Positions 43,601-53,784 of a stretch of 64,000 nucleotides of DNA are shown piece after piece. The stretch is from Carex sylvatica. Lineage: Eukaryota; Streptophyta; Magnoliopsida; Poales; Cyperaceae. The DNA lies in the NCBI GenBank assembly GCA_964058845.1, contig CAXKVR010000138.1:806001-870000 (forward strand), written 5' to 3'. Position numbers and translations under genes: made by a program. Each line of letters begins with the position of its first letter. The stretch's first letter is position 1. Under the pieces are notes generated by a model. The model saw only the letters and a list, made by a program, of their open reading frames with translations. It did no database searches and had not been told where the DNA came from.

Positions 43601-43898
43601 ACTTGAAGCGCGTTTTGTGAATACTAATGATAGTGAGGTGGTGAGGCAATTTGGAGACTTAAATTTGTTGTATGGAGAGAATCCTTTTGTGTGCCAGCCT
43701 GGTCAGGAGAACCCGTTTGCATGTCAGCCAGGTCAGGAGAACATGTTTGTGTGCCAGCCGGGTCAAGAGAACCCGTACGTGTGTCAACCGGGTCAAGAGA
43801 ACCCATTTGTGTCTCAGGCGGGTTCCTCAAATAGCATGTTGGGTGAAACGTTTGTAGAGGGTAGGCCCCTAGGTTATTTTGATCCCACTCTATTGTGA
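40695..43898 (+). CDS. NFRKB-like protein (INO80 complex subunit family)
   Basis: One uninterrupted 1067-residue reading frame resembling plant nuclear factor related to kappa-B-binding proteins, nuclear proteins linked to the INO80 chromatin remodeller. In order: an acidic Ser/Asp-rich N-terminus; a DEUBAD-like helical module (about 60-190, LPVELYGLPNLGEILSIDTW, GMNFAQKRGYYCNLQRYHDS); a Glu/Ser stretch and Lys-rich, likely nuclear-targeting region (about 210-570) with a repeated LDSDKPKKK unit; a conserved winged-helix-type region from about 580 (FGFSFSIVHLLSAVRKAM); further conserved sequence to about 930; and a Cys/Gln-rich tail with five tandem QENPFVCQPG units (about 995-1042). The start is the first ATG after the pyrimidine-rich leader. 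A likely 3'UTR intron follows. Confidence 0.85.
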   Translation: MAILQSNGDASHGSESDDVGPPVMPSSSDSSDIDSGMESDEPDITSFLEPGSELCQIGNQTVALPVELYGLPNLGEILSIDTWNNLLNDSDRLELAKYLPDMDQETFMRTLDELFGGKSFNFGSPLRDFFELLRGAQCDPRVVLFSKGMNFAQKRGYYCNLQRYHDSMLGHISGIKEAWQNCEGYELEEKVRLLHIMRNQESLGNESDQNSELELEPESEPESESQLQSESELQNSDSDDNLGRDYLNGRIRDDDGSFRDSTANGFPKRRNQNLGFVRKEKTAIKSRQLKRDEEKEKEDWEVCDVSHKFRGKVKDGLKLGSTAKSYKNSLNNLDLRVRGLKGKGATKKSWNDEVHIENSRAEVNGSPNKYEDSESDLSQKGTSVEPVFDSDKPKKKKKSKKAVAEPVLDSDKPKKKIKSKKKSPFTEVQTDPVEGKTGHAKGHKIGKKRKSVFNNENVPENNEENGEKSVHIQLVEVPVLLETETPIKKQRKKPTVASGENSVKKRKREKIDLDDVGTSPAPQSDNATATKKKRGRKKSEPAPDAGAAVPTEPVKQEEVAPVTEPVKPPKKAYIPIKPTVHFGFSFSIVHLLSAVRKAMVEVDTKADVLPLSDNLEIVQSEEPAGTKLPRLAYLTLIEIAERVRLDPLDARILNAPEPPNELIRGALRIFSSKHAPLGAKAWKPLVSYMSSNKSWSWVGPAVRLTDEITVDEQTSPDMWGLPQKSLVKLVDSFANWLKQGREILERIGSLPPPPVPIHANLEEKDRFKEIKSLKSQNTICPCSDEVRSYFQMEEAIRYTIPDRAFMYTTTDGRKSTVAPLGRGGGKKMSTKARDHFMLKPDRPPHVTILGLVRDAASRLPGSIGTRADVCTLIRDSQFIVHDVADDKVSEVVSGALDRLHYEQDPCVKFDSERKLWVYLHREREEEDFEDEGTSSTKKWKKPKKEATEGTQTEAVNNGDASNTNNGMLELEARFVNTNDSEVVRQFGDLNLLYGENPFVCQPGQENPFACQPGQENMFVCQPGQENPYVCQPGQENPFVSQAGSSNSMLGETFVEGRPLGYFDPTLL

Positions 43899-44700
43899 CA
43901 TCGTTTCTGTTGACGGCGTTTATCATCAGGTACTTATCTTCAAATTTTAATTTCTGTGTGTTTCTGATGGCTTCTCTGTGAATTTGAGTTTGTAGTGCAA
44001 ATTGTCCATGTTAAAAGCTGTTGGTGTGGTATGTACTAAATACTGCGGTACCAGATGTTTCAAGATCATTTCATCTGGTAGCAAATTAGACTAGTTCAAC
44101 TGTGTCAGCAGTTACTGACAAGGAACAAGAGCTATGACAATTTGGTTATAATAATCTTGTCTGCCTGGTCGTATCGTATGTTGGATCAACATTGAAATAT
44201 CTATCCTAGATAATGTTACCATAATATCACCAAAACTGGAAATATGATTATTAATGAAATTTATATATGTGCACTGCAACATAAATTTCCTTTTCAGGTA
44301 GAAATTAAAATGACAATGCCTCTCGCCTAAATCGTACATGATGATCACCAGATAACTAAAGATTCAGTCATATAATATTTATCACAAAAATTAACTTAAT
44401 GTACCCTTTTCCTGGTTTGTTTGTTTAACCTGGGTTGGTTGAATAGCCAGTTCGCATTTAAAGGTCTTGGGCCTGGGTCGGGTATATAACTTGTCCCTAC
44501 ATACTGTACTGGCATACTTGTTTTGTGTGTTTCAATATCTTTAAAACTTAATTTCCTTTTCTTGAACTTACCATTTTGATTGCTTCTGCAGGTTGTTATA
44601 AACTCTGCTCAACTTGCCATGGTCCATGAAAGTAGAGCCATGCATGTTCTGACTCTCCAATTTAAACAGAAAACAAAGATCTAACCACCTAACTCAAAAG
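43899..44700 (+). other. 3'UTR of the NFRKB-like gene with a probable intron
   Basis: A donor (CATCAG/GTACTTATC) lies at 43929/43930. A strong pyrimidine-rich acceptor (GCTTCTGCAG) ends at 44591. This implies a 662-bp intron starting about 31 bases after the stop, closer than the roughly 50-base distance that usually triggers nonsense-mediated decay. RNA evidence is needed. Confidence 0.4.
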
Positions 44701-45715
44701 TGTTTTTTACACTGGTTCTTTTATTCTCAGATGGCACCATGCCCCCTTTAACGTAGTTAGATGTGTAGAATTTTTTTAGTTTATGGATTCTGCAACTTGA
44801 GGATTTTGTTAGCAAAATAGTGGGAGAAAAATTGTGCATAGTAGGGTTATCTTTTAATGTTTTAAAATAATGGGATAAAACTTGAGGATTTTGTCTTTGC
44901 AGGCTTTGTAAAACTTTTGATGCATAATAGCATAAGTATATTTAAATGTTCGAGCAAAATAAAAAGGAAAAAAAAAATGGCAGTTTGAGTTGGTGCATTT
45001 CTGCGCAGCAAATTTTGGTCTAATCAAAGTAGCTTTATAAATATTTATGCCCTTAATGGTGGTTCTCCCGCCGGAGCAGTGATCTGAATCTGGAAAGGTT
45101 TGCCGTTTGCGGAAACATTTTTATATTTTTTTGATATTTTGTTGCCAATCACTGTACGGATTTTTTTCAATCGATGATGCGCTCAATCTGCTTTATCATG
45201 TACTTGCAAAAATTGATTTAAGTATAGTTTTATATATTATTCCCCAGGAATTGTTGCTTTGGAGACCAGCCGCCCGTCTTTCTTTATTTTCCTTTTGTTT
45301 TATGATAACGCTCTGCATTGACAAGTGTATTCCCAGCATGCAGATTTTACAACTATTTTCGAAGAGGCAAATAAGGAGAAATGTACTGTCCAATGTTATA
45401 TAGTCGAACTCCTGTTAATTGATACTACATAAAACAAAACAAAAAATGATGGAAAATCCAAGAGGACAACAAAAGCACAACCATAAACACAGATTGACCA
45501 GAATCTCTTTCCAAACGCTTAATGACCACAAACCAATTAATCTTTATTTATACATTAATTTAATACGAAAGAATTTGTAGCACTTTGCCTTCGATCCATA
45601 AAAACAGTCCCATTTCTTCTCAAGCGAGCTTGAAAATCACAACACAAATGCACAGTAAAAATTGGAATAACGTTAAATTAAAAAAAATAAAATTATACAA
45701 TAATGTTAATATTTT
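44701..45715. other. Intergenic region between the NFRKB-like and GST genes
   Basis: AT-rich. No coding region is supported; the small open frames have no recognisable motif. Both flanking genes end here (tail to tail). Confidence 0.5.
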
Positions 45716-48639
45716 TTAGCAATAATAAATATTACAATTTACCCCGAATTTCTTCTTGGTGTGAGCAAGCAGCTCTTGAGGATCCCGTTTAGTTGCGGTA
45801 TAGGCCTCAATTTTGTTAAGCTCCTAATTAATGTTGCATTTTTAAATGAGACTATATATTATAATTATATGGAAAACTGATCTCATGATGATTATCAATA
45901 TTTCTGTTCTAACCTCCATCCATAAAGTTAGCTTAGGCCTGCCCTTGGTTATATCATATTTCTTCATGTCGCTCAAGAAAATCTTGTACCTGCTCTCGAC
46001 AAATGGGGCATATGTTATGTCCACCTACATATCTTTGATAAATTAGTTTACTTTAGAACAAGAGAAGGATACTTTTATAAAGAACGAACTCAGCATGAGA
46101 GGAGAAAAATTAAAAACAAACCAAACTAAACTCATGTCCCAGGAAAAATGGTCCATCTTCAAACTTCGATAGGTACTCTTCTAACTTATCCAAAGCAGCA
46201 ACTGGAGAAACCATCCAAGCCAAAATTAAGTTCAGAATATTAATACATTATCATATTATATATGCATATCTATATTGCAAATTTCTATATTATATTCCAT
46301 AATATATCGTTCTTTTCAACCGACCGGATGAATCAACTGGTGCGGTGCTAATCCCGTTACATAGCAATATTGAGAAACATCAGATCAAGATGGCAGTCAG
46401 TGATGCGAGATCTGGCTGTGGCTGGTACTAAATCAAGAAGCATATTAAAGCAGTACAATACAATTTGTACCTGCACCAGCAGATATTTCCTCTTCCTTTG
46501 ACAGTACTGATAAAAAGACAGTATTGGTGAAGTAATCACTATACGCAAAAAGCTCCTCTGCAAAAGTTCGCTTTACTGGATCCTAATAGAAACGAAATCT
46601 CAAATAAGATTTATTAGTTAAGGTTTGACTGTATAACAAAACGAAATGGGGTTTATGTTTTTACATCTGGAAGCAATGCGGGGCCCTCGAAGTGAGCATT
46701 AATATACTTGATAATTTTCATGCTATTTCCTTCTACTTTGTTGTCGTGCTCTAGTGAAGGCACCTGTAATTACAAATTTTTCATAATTTGTAATCAGAGA
46801 CGGAGCAAGAAATTTATCATCGGAACTAACAAAAAAATTAATGATAATTTGTTTTAATGAAACAATGGTCTACAAACATATAATTATACCGACAATCAAT
46901 TAAATATGTTGTAGTTAAGAATATAAACTTAATGGTCATGTTTGATTTTGGAGTAAAATTAATAAAAATTAAATAGCTTACTTCATCTAACTGGAGACAT
47001 ATTTTATATCTTGTTTGGTAGTTTAATTCACGACTTAAATTAATCCGCTTATGGAAGTAAGGTGATGAAAAATAAGTTTTTGTTTATGTCAGTGAGTTCT
47101 ACAAGTGGAGTAAAATATGAAGTAAGTTAATTCGTCTGGTAATGTGGAATAACTTAATTCAGATTAACTCACGTATTATTCCATCTTACTTCTCTTCTTT
47201 TACTACCGTTTGACTAAGAAATTTATTAGATAAGAACTTTACGAAAGTAATACAGAACAACTAATTTAAAGCTGAACGGCTGACATATGATCGTGTTTTG
47301 GGAAAACCAGAAAAACCCCAAAACAAACAGTCTGGAAATCAACCTGAGCTCATTTGTACCCAAAACAAACAATCTGAAGGTTATCTTAAATCAATCCTGA
47401 CTAATAGAAACAAATATAAAATAATTTGACTAATTACCCGACATTTTGCAAAATATGTAAACTTCTCCTAACTTTAAAACTCCACTATATTGACCGTGCA
47501 TTTCGAGTAATTAGCATAATTTAAATTAAGGGCTTTGAATTAATTTTAGGGCATGCAAAAATGATTTAAACTCTGAACATTATATTAATAAAAAAAAAAT
47601 GTAGTTTATAATAGGAAAAGTAAAAGAGAGGGAGGGTTGGGGAGAGCCGGGGAGGAGAGAGAAAACGAGGTTATATATTTAAACTAAAGAGTATCTTGTA
47701 AAATTGCCCGCTCTATCCATAATACAATTAATACGAACTTTTATGCAAAAATAGGAGAAATATAAATTATTGTGTGACTGGAAAAAGGTCATAAAGAGTA
47801 CCTTATTTTCAGGATAAACCTCCTTGTACCATGGCGGCCGATCTTGTAGATCAATGGCAACTAATTTGATCTTTTCTTGCAGCCCCTGTTTCAAATTTAG
47901 AAAGAAAATGATGTAATACAATTAAAATTTGAAGTTTAATTGAGACAGAATTTTTTTCATAAAAGTTTGTCTTTATAGAATGTCAATGACGGAGAACAGC
48001 GAACTTAGTACGGTGACACAAGACATTATCTATCTACGGAGAAACACATGTTAAATTTTTTAAAATAGCATCTAAAAAATGCTGAACATATCGGAGCTAA
48101 ATTAGAAGTACCTTGTAGTTCCTGGTGATCCAGATGCGTTGCGTGTATGGGCATACGTATGCTAAATACAACCTTCATATCATATCATATCAAGCATCCA
48201 AAAATAAAGTCAACGGGAAAGACCCAATGAAAGAAAGATACAAACAAGAGAGCATGAATATTAAACCAATTCTCAAGTATTACTAATTCATTACAGGCAG
48301 AACATAGTGTAATTGAATGGAGACTAAGCCACCCCTATCAATTAAAATTTTTTATTTATGTCCTCTAAAATTTGAAATTTTATAAAAATTAATACTAGTA
48401 GCCACCTTCATAAAGAAAAAATAATATAATGAATATGCATCTAGCCTCTTCAATCTCAATTTTCTAATTCCGCCTCTAATTATAGGATAATAAATAAATT
48501 TATTCAACGAAGACTAATCATAGAATTGACAAGATTGAATTAATTTGAGGAAATAAAATAGAAAATACCTGGTAGTGCCATCAAAGAAAGAAGGCGGCGG
48601 AGATGTAGCATTAAGAGAGGGAGGAAGTACTTCCTTCAT
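45716..48639 (-). CDS. Lambda-class glutathione S-transferase (GSTL), 8 exons
   Basis: Exons from high to low: 48639-48569, 48172-48112, 47885-47802, 46763-46665, 46582-46471, 46201-46122, 46024-45914 and 45823-45716. All introns are GT-AG and phases fit, giving 726 nt and 241 residues, the usual GSTL size. The N-terminal thioredoxin fold has YVCPYTQRIWITRNYKGLQ, where Cys of CPY is the Lambda-type catalytic residue in place of Ser/Tyr. VPSLEH (cis-Pro, glutathione site) and KIIKYINAHFEGPALLP follow. The helical C-terminal domain has FEDGPFFLG, VDITYAPFVESRYKIFL and YDITKGRPKLTLWMEELNKI. GSTLs act as thiol transferases or deglutathionylases, for example on quercetin adducts, in cytosol or plastid. 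No transit peptide is seen (MKEVLPPSLNATSPPPSFFD). WYKEVYP is one residue shorter than the common WYKEKVYP. ATG 48639 fits the family start. Confidence 0.9.
46800..47790. other. Long intron 3 of the GSTL gene
   Basis: The roughly 1-kb intron between exons 3 and 4 is much longer than its neighbours. It holds AT-rich sequence and a purine-rich patch (about 47620-47660, GGGGAGAGCCGGGGAGGAGA). Some self-complementary words (TAATTCACGACTTAAATTA) hint at a transposon remnant, not delimited. Confidence 0.3.
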
Positions 48640-49700
48640 AAAGCTCAAGCTACTTGAGTTCAATTTTTAAGAGGAATTGACTTCTTTTTCTTAAAGTGGA
48701 ACAGTTGATCTGAAAACTCAAGCTACTTGACTTGAGACTTGAGAGGAAACAATTAAGGTCCTGTTATGAAGAATTAATAAGAAGAAATTAATGTGAGATT
48801 CTACCTAGCAGGAACGACAAATTGCACGAGAGAAATGTGCGAACCAAAACAGAGGACGACACCTTAACAGATTACAATTTGAATTCCATTTTATATTGTC
48901 ATTATCAAAACACTAAATTATTTCCCAACATACATTTATTGTACCTCTTTTGAAAGTGTCATCCGTGACAGAACTGACAACGACACGACACAGTAATTGT
49001 CGTCCGATTATTCGGAATGAAGATCTCTATATCCAATCAAAATGCACGCAGCGCACGGAGCTAAGATAAACTGATCAGGCCGTCTTTGCCTCATTTTTTA
49101 CAGCGAATGAACCTCCTTCTGCTATTTATAGTATTGACTCGCTACATATATAGTTTCACGCGCGTCTCTGGAGTGCAAAATGTGGCTCCGATTCCCGAAT
49201 CCAAGTAAAACCAAATAAAAAAATCCCATATAATTAATGTCCAGACTATTAATGCTAATCTAACATTTTTTTTTTTTTAAAGGTCAGATAGCAATTGCAA
49301 CCGACTTCTCCATTAAGATTAAAAATGATCAGTATGTACAGTTTTACTTACAAGAATCTAACAGTATGTGTTATAACAAACTTCTTAACAACTATTAGGC
49401 CTAACTATCAGTCTAGCTTGCTCCTTTGGTTGACTGCTTGCTCCAGTAATATCTAAACCGTGTGAGTCCAGATTATTCCTATTACTACTAATAATAATAA
49501 CCCTCACAAATTGGATAGGAGTAGTACTAGAATATATGGATGATTTTCTGAAAAGTCTTTGTATTGCTGATTTCGGTTGAGTTTTATTTCTAGTATACTC
49601 CAACTTGTTTAGGAATAAAGACTTTAAAGAAGAAAACAAAGAAGTAATAATAATAAGTGTAAGCCTATCAACAAGTAATTAAATACTCAAGGATTTGAAA
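48640..49700. other. GSTL upstream region and intergenic DNA
   Basis: The first few hundred bases should hold the minus-strand promoter of the GST gene. A direct repeat of about 25 bp (AAGCTCAAGCTACTTGAGTT near 48650; AACTCAAGCTACTTGACTTG near 48715) lies just upstream of the start. No certain promoter element. The rest is anonymous. Confidence 0.4.
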
Positions 49701-50255
49701 TACAGTTAGTAGTGATAACAAGTATTTCAAAATGAAAAATACAGTTCTCATGTAATATTTTTCTAAAACTAAAATTCCTCATAACTATTTCAACTGTATA
49801 ACCAAATATTTATTTTATTATATTTTCATGATAATAACTTTTCTTTAGTCTAATAGCAAAGGCACATTGCTTCTAATAAATAAAAGAATACTTTCAGTTA
49901 TCAAAAATCATAATGATTTTCTCCATTATCTTAATATCATTTATATAATTTACACGACTAACTAAGAAGAAAATTTTAATTTATTATACATATACAATTT
50001 TATTTTTCTAAATTTTATTATATGTCATATATTATACCTTAGATTATATGAATTGATCAAATAACTATTAATAACTAATAATGAGAAAGTTAGTAGTGAT
50101 AACAAGTGTTTCAAAATGAAAAATACAGTTCTCATGTAATATTTTTCTAAAATTAAAATTCCTCATAACTATTTCAACTGTACATAACCAAATATTTATT
50201 TTATTATATTCTCACGATAATAACTTGCTTTAATCTTGTGCCAAAGACACATGAC
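49700..50255. repeat. Direct duplication of about 160 bp, 385 bp apart
   Basis: A block beginning AGTGATAACAAGTATTTCAA (about 49711) recurs with few changes near 50094 (AGTGATAACAAGTGTTTCAA). Both run through TACAGTTCTCATGTAATATT and AATATTTATTTTATTATATT to a CAAAG(G/A)CACAT word. No coding. Confidence 0.75.
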
Positions 50256-51271
50256 TTTTATGTCGGAGGTTATGGATTCGAAATCTAAAAAGTGGAAAAA
50301 TCTTCTATATTAATACATAAGGGTTTGAAATGTGTTGAGTGACTTGACCCCAACTCATATTTCAAGAAAATATTGTCATTATCATTTTTGGAAATATTTA
50401 AGAGTATGGATTTTCATAAATTAATTTACCATATTTGAAAAATATAGTCTGGCACAATTCTGTAACAGTTGAACAAATATTTTTAAAATGTTGAGAAGGT
50501 TATTTCAATGTAATTCCATGGCGTGTGATTAAAAATCTTGAAATTCTGATACTAAGACCTGGAATCTTAAAATGTTTAGATCGTCATTTTGGCAAGATCC
50601 AATATTGTTTGATCAAATATCATAAAATTTTATAACTTAAAAATATGGAGTCTTAATTACATATGATGCCCGCTCACTGATCACTCAGACGATCATTTTG
50701 ACGGCATTCCATCCTGTATGGTTAAATATTTTGAAATTATAAAATTAGGAGATTCAAACGGTCATTTATCGCGATTTTATTGTACAAATTAAACATGCAT
50801 TTTTTTTAGTTGTGAAAAAAAAAAAACTATGTTAATTTGCTTTAGTACTTTTAGTATGCATGGTTGGGTCAATCAAAGGATACGAGATCTCTTGAGCTTA
50901 TCAGCGCGCCAAGATTGTTCATCCCATCATGGTGATGTGTCAGAGAATTTTGATCTATATTTATCATTTAGGGACACTCAAATTATCAGAGGTAGCAGTG
51001 TTTTAGGGACAAATCCATAAGCTTTCATTTTGAAATTTTAATAAGAACTAAATGCTAATGGATCTAGGTAAGGTTTATATAAGATTTTTAAAATTGCCTT
51101 AAACTTTTCCATGAAACTAGTTTCGAATTGCAAGTAGCTACAATTCTGAGTTAAGTCATTATTCCAAAGATATCAAATTCTGATATAAGCACAAAAGTGG
51201 CTTCAAAATCAGGACAATAAGTTCGCATAATAACAGTAATATGTGAAATTACTTCAAAGAGAGTAGAGTCG
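50256..51271. other. Intergenic, nothing recognised
   Basis: AT-rich. Some open frames of 60-65 codons occur, without motifs or gene-like codon use. Confidence 0.5.
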
Positions 51272-51782
51272 TAGGACTGACAACGAGTCGGTTTGGTTCG
51301 AGTTAGATTAAGTTCATGGCTCGCTCGTTTTAGCAATGAGCAAGCCAATGTTCAGATTCGAGCTGAAAAAGTGACTTGTGATTCGCTTATTTTGGCAACG
51401 AGAGCGAGCCGAGTCAGTTCGTGAAAACTCGTAGACCAAAAGCTCAAATGTATCAGATTATGTATTATAAAGTCAACTAACATAAATTAAGTTTGCAACT
51501 AAATTCATACATAAAATACTAAATATTCAAATTCATACAAATATAGTACACAAAATAAATTCATACATACTAAATTAACAAATTTATACTAATTCACAAA
51601 TTCATATTTGGATCGAGCTGGCTCGTCAGCTCAAACATGTTAATTTTTTTATCGAGCTAGTAATGAGCTAGGTTGTTAACAATTTGGTCCACTAACGAAT
51701 AAATTGTTATATACTTGTTAGCGAGCGAGTCAGATGTGAATCACAATTGATCTACGAGATATGAGCTTTTTTGCCACCCCTG
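51272..51782. mobile_element. hAT-like MITE, copy 2
   Basis: It shares GCGAGCGAGTCAGATGTGA and GAGCTTTTTTGCCACCCC-like ends with the element at 1940-2283. The interior has many GAGCTAG/CGAGCTGG words. Possible imperfect 8-bp flanks are TAGAGTCG and TAGAGGCA. No coding. Confidence 0.5.
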
Positions 51783-52311
51783 TAGAGGCAGAAAAACAAC
51801 AACAGAAAATACGTTAGTGTAAATAACAACGATGACTTGAATTCATGAATCGAAACTTCCTGAAAGTGCTATCAAGGCCAAAAGCCAAATAAAAGAGGGT
51901 ACTGAAGAAATTACATAGGTTAGCGAGGAGGCGCTAGAGTATTGCCAATATTCGGGTGGGGTTGCCCATATCCGGACCGTCCGTATCTGCTATCTGGGGT
52001 ATCTGTGTCCGAGTTCGGGTATAGGTCGGATAAACAGGTACATGAGTAGGAACATAAAACGGACATGGTACGTCTTTTCGAGAAAAAAATCTAACCATAC
52101 CCGGATTGATTTACTCGTGCCCGTGTGCTCGTACCCGTATACCCGTGTACTATTTTTAAAAAATTCAAAATTCAAATCAAATTTCCCCTCAATTCTCTAT
52201 ATACAATTTTTTTTAATAAATATGCTAAATATATAAACAAATAAACATATATTTTATGTATATGTATATGTATATGTTCAATACGTAAAAAAATAAATAT
52301 GTATATACATA
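51783..52311. other. Intergenic with a GGGTA-rich patch
   Basis: 51940-52170 has CGGGT/ACCCG words on both strands, like 36921-37190, probably a decayed copy of the same repeat. (TATGTA)-type microsatellite precedes the next MITE. Confidence 0.4.
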
Positions 52312-52716
52312 TATTAGAGGTTGGCTACTATGCTTATATAAGCATATCCTCACATATGCTTATAACTCATTTTTGTGTTTTCAATATCCAAATGGTCGAT
52401 CGGAACCGTTCATCTTATTCTCCATATTAATATGTTCTTGGAGACCAAATTTTATATTTTTCTGAAATTGTTTACTATTTATTAAGCCACTTTGAAAATC
52501 GCTGATCCAACGGTGACTTAACAAAACAGTAAAATCAGAAGCCACCGTTGAATCAGAGATTTTCAAATTGGCTTAATAAATAGTAAAAAAATTCAGAAAA
52601 ATATAAAATTTGGTCTCCAAGAACATATTAATATGGAGAATAAGATGAACGGTTCCGATCGACCATTTGGATATTGAAAACACAAAAATGAGTTATAAGC
52701 ATATGTGAGGATATTG
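52312..52716. mobile_element. Foldback MITE with AGCATATCCTCACATATGC arms
   Basis: The left arm AGCATATCCTCACATATGCT continues to TATAACTCATTTTTGTGTTT. It pairs with AAACACAAAAATGAGTTATA and AGCATATGTGAGGATAT on the right. The inner region (GGTCGATCGGAACCGTTCAT, GGAGACCAAATTTTATATTT, ACTATTTATTAAGCC) pairs likewise and shares words with the MITEs at 4152 and 38751, so these form one superfamily with different outer ends. Confidence 0.7.
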
Positions 52717-53774
52717 ATCGACCATTTTGATTCAGAAATTAATACGAAGTTGCATCTTTGATTCACCAACAACTCTCAAGATTTAATTTTGTCTAGCCCT
52801 TCAATGAGTCCTGATTTGATTGCTAAAGACGAATAACCTTATTCCCTACGAATTAACACTCAATTATACTACTTGATAGAATTATACGCTTGTGATCTAA
52901 TCAGAAGTACAAATGGATTTATAAATTTAAAAACGTGATACGAAAATCTCCATCAAATAGCCATAAACAAGGAGAGATCGGAATAGCCAGGAATCAACGA
53001 TTACCGTATCTATTTTCTTAGTAATTAATTTGTCCAAACATAGTAATCACTATTCAGGAAATTCTAATGCCTGAGAATTGCCTTTAAAAATACAAACCAA
53101 ACGCCCCCTTGCTATTCCAGTCATTCTACGCGGACAAAATAAAATAACTTCCTTCGGCTGTTCCTTGCCTAAACTATGTTTTCTCATTTTTTCGGTTCAT
53201 GTTCTGTAGCTTCTCCTTTTCCACTTTCCCATGTCGTCCGCTCTGAAAAACGTGTTTGTAACTGAAAACCTTGCTTTCTTCTCAGAAGCCAATTAATTGT
53301 TTTGATGCAAAATGAAGGGGTTGGAGACTTGGAGTCGTTAGGCTCTTTTTTATTTGACCTCGATATATAAATATCTGAAATTAAGAGAATCTATTTCTGG
53401 GTAGATCAATTTTTGGGATAGATTCAAGGAGCAGAGAACAAAACAAAAGGCGTGGACGTGCAAGAAGTTAAATGGGTTTAAAATCTTTGCAGATTTAAAT
53501 ATTAGATTTACTAATATGTTATTTGATTTTCATGTTGATTGTTGTTGGAGACAAATTTGAAGTTGATTGTTTTTGCAGGTTTACTAAAATCAAATGGCAG
53601 ATTTAAATAACAAATTTATTAAAATTATGTTATTCATGTTGATTGTTTTTTATTTATTTAGTATCCGATTAGTTAATGAGTTTGAACTCAATTAACTATT
53701 TCAATTCGATTAGTGTTTTATCCTGACAAAAATTTTGAATTCGTCTTTGCACATTGTTAAATTTTGATAACACA
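52717..53774. other. Intergenic, nothing recognised
   Basis: No coding region is supported. C/T-rich 53100-53240 could be leader-like but no gene follows. Confidence 0.45.
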
Positions 53775-53784
53775 AGAAAAGTAC

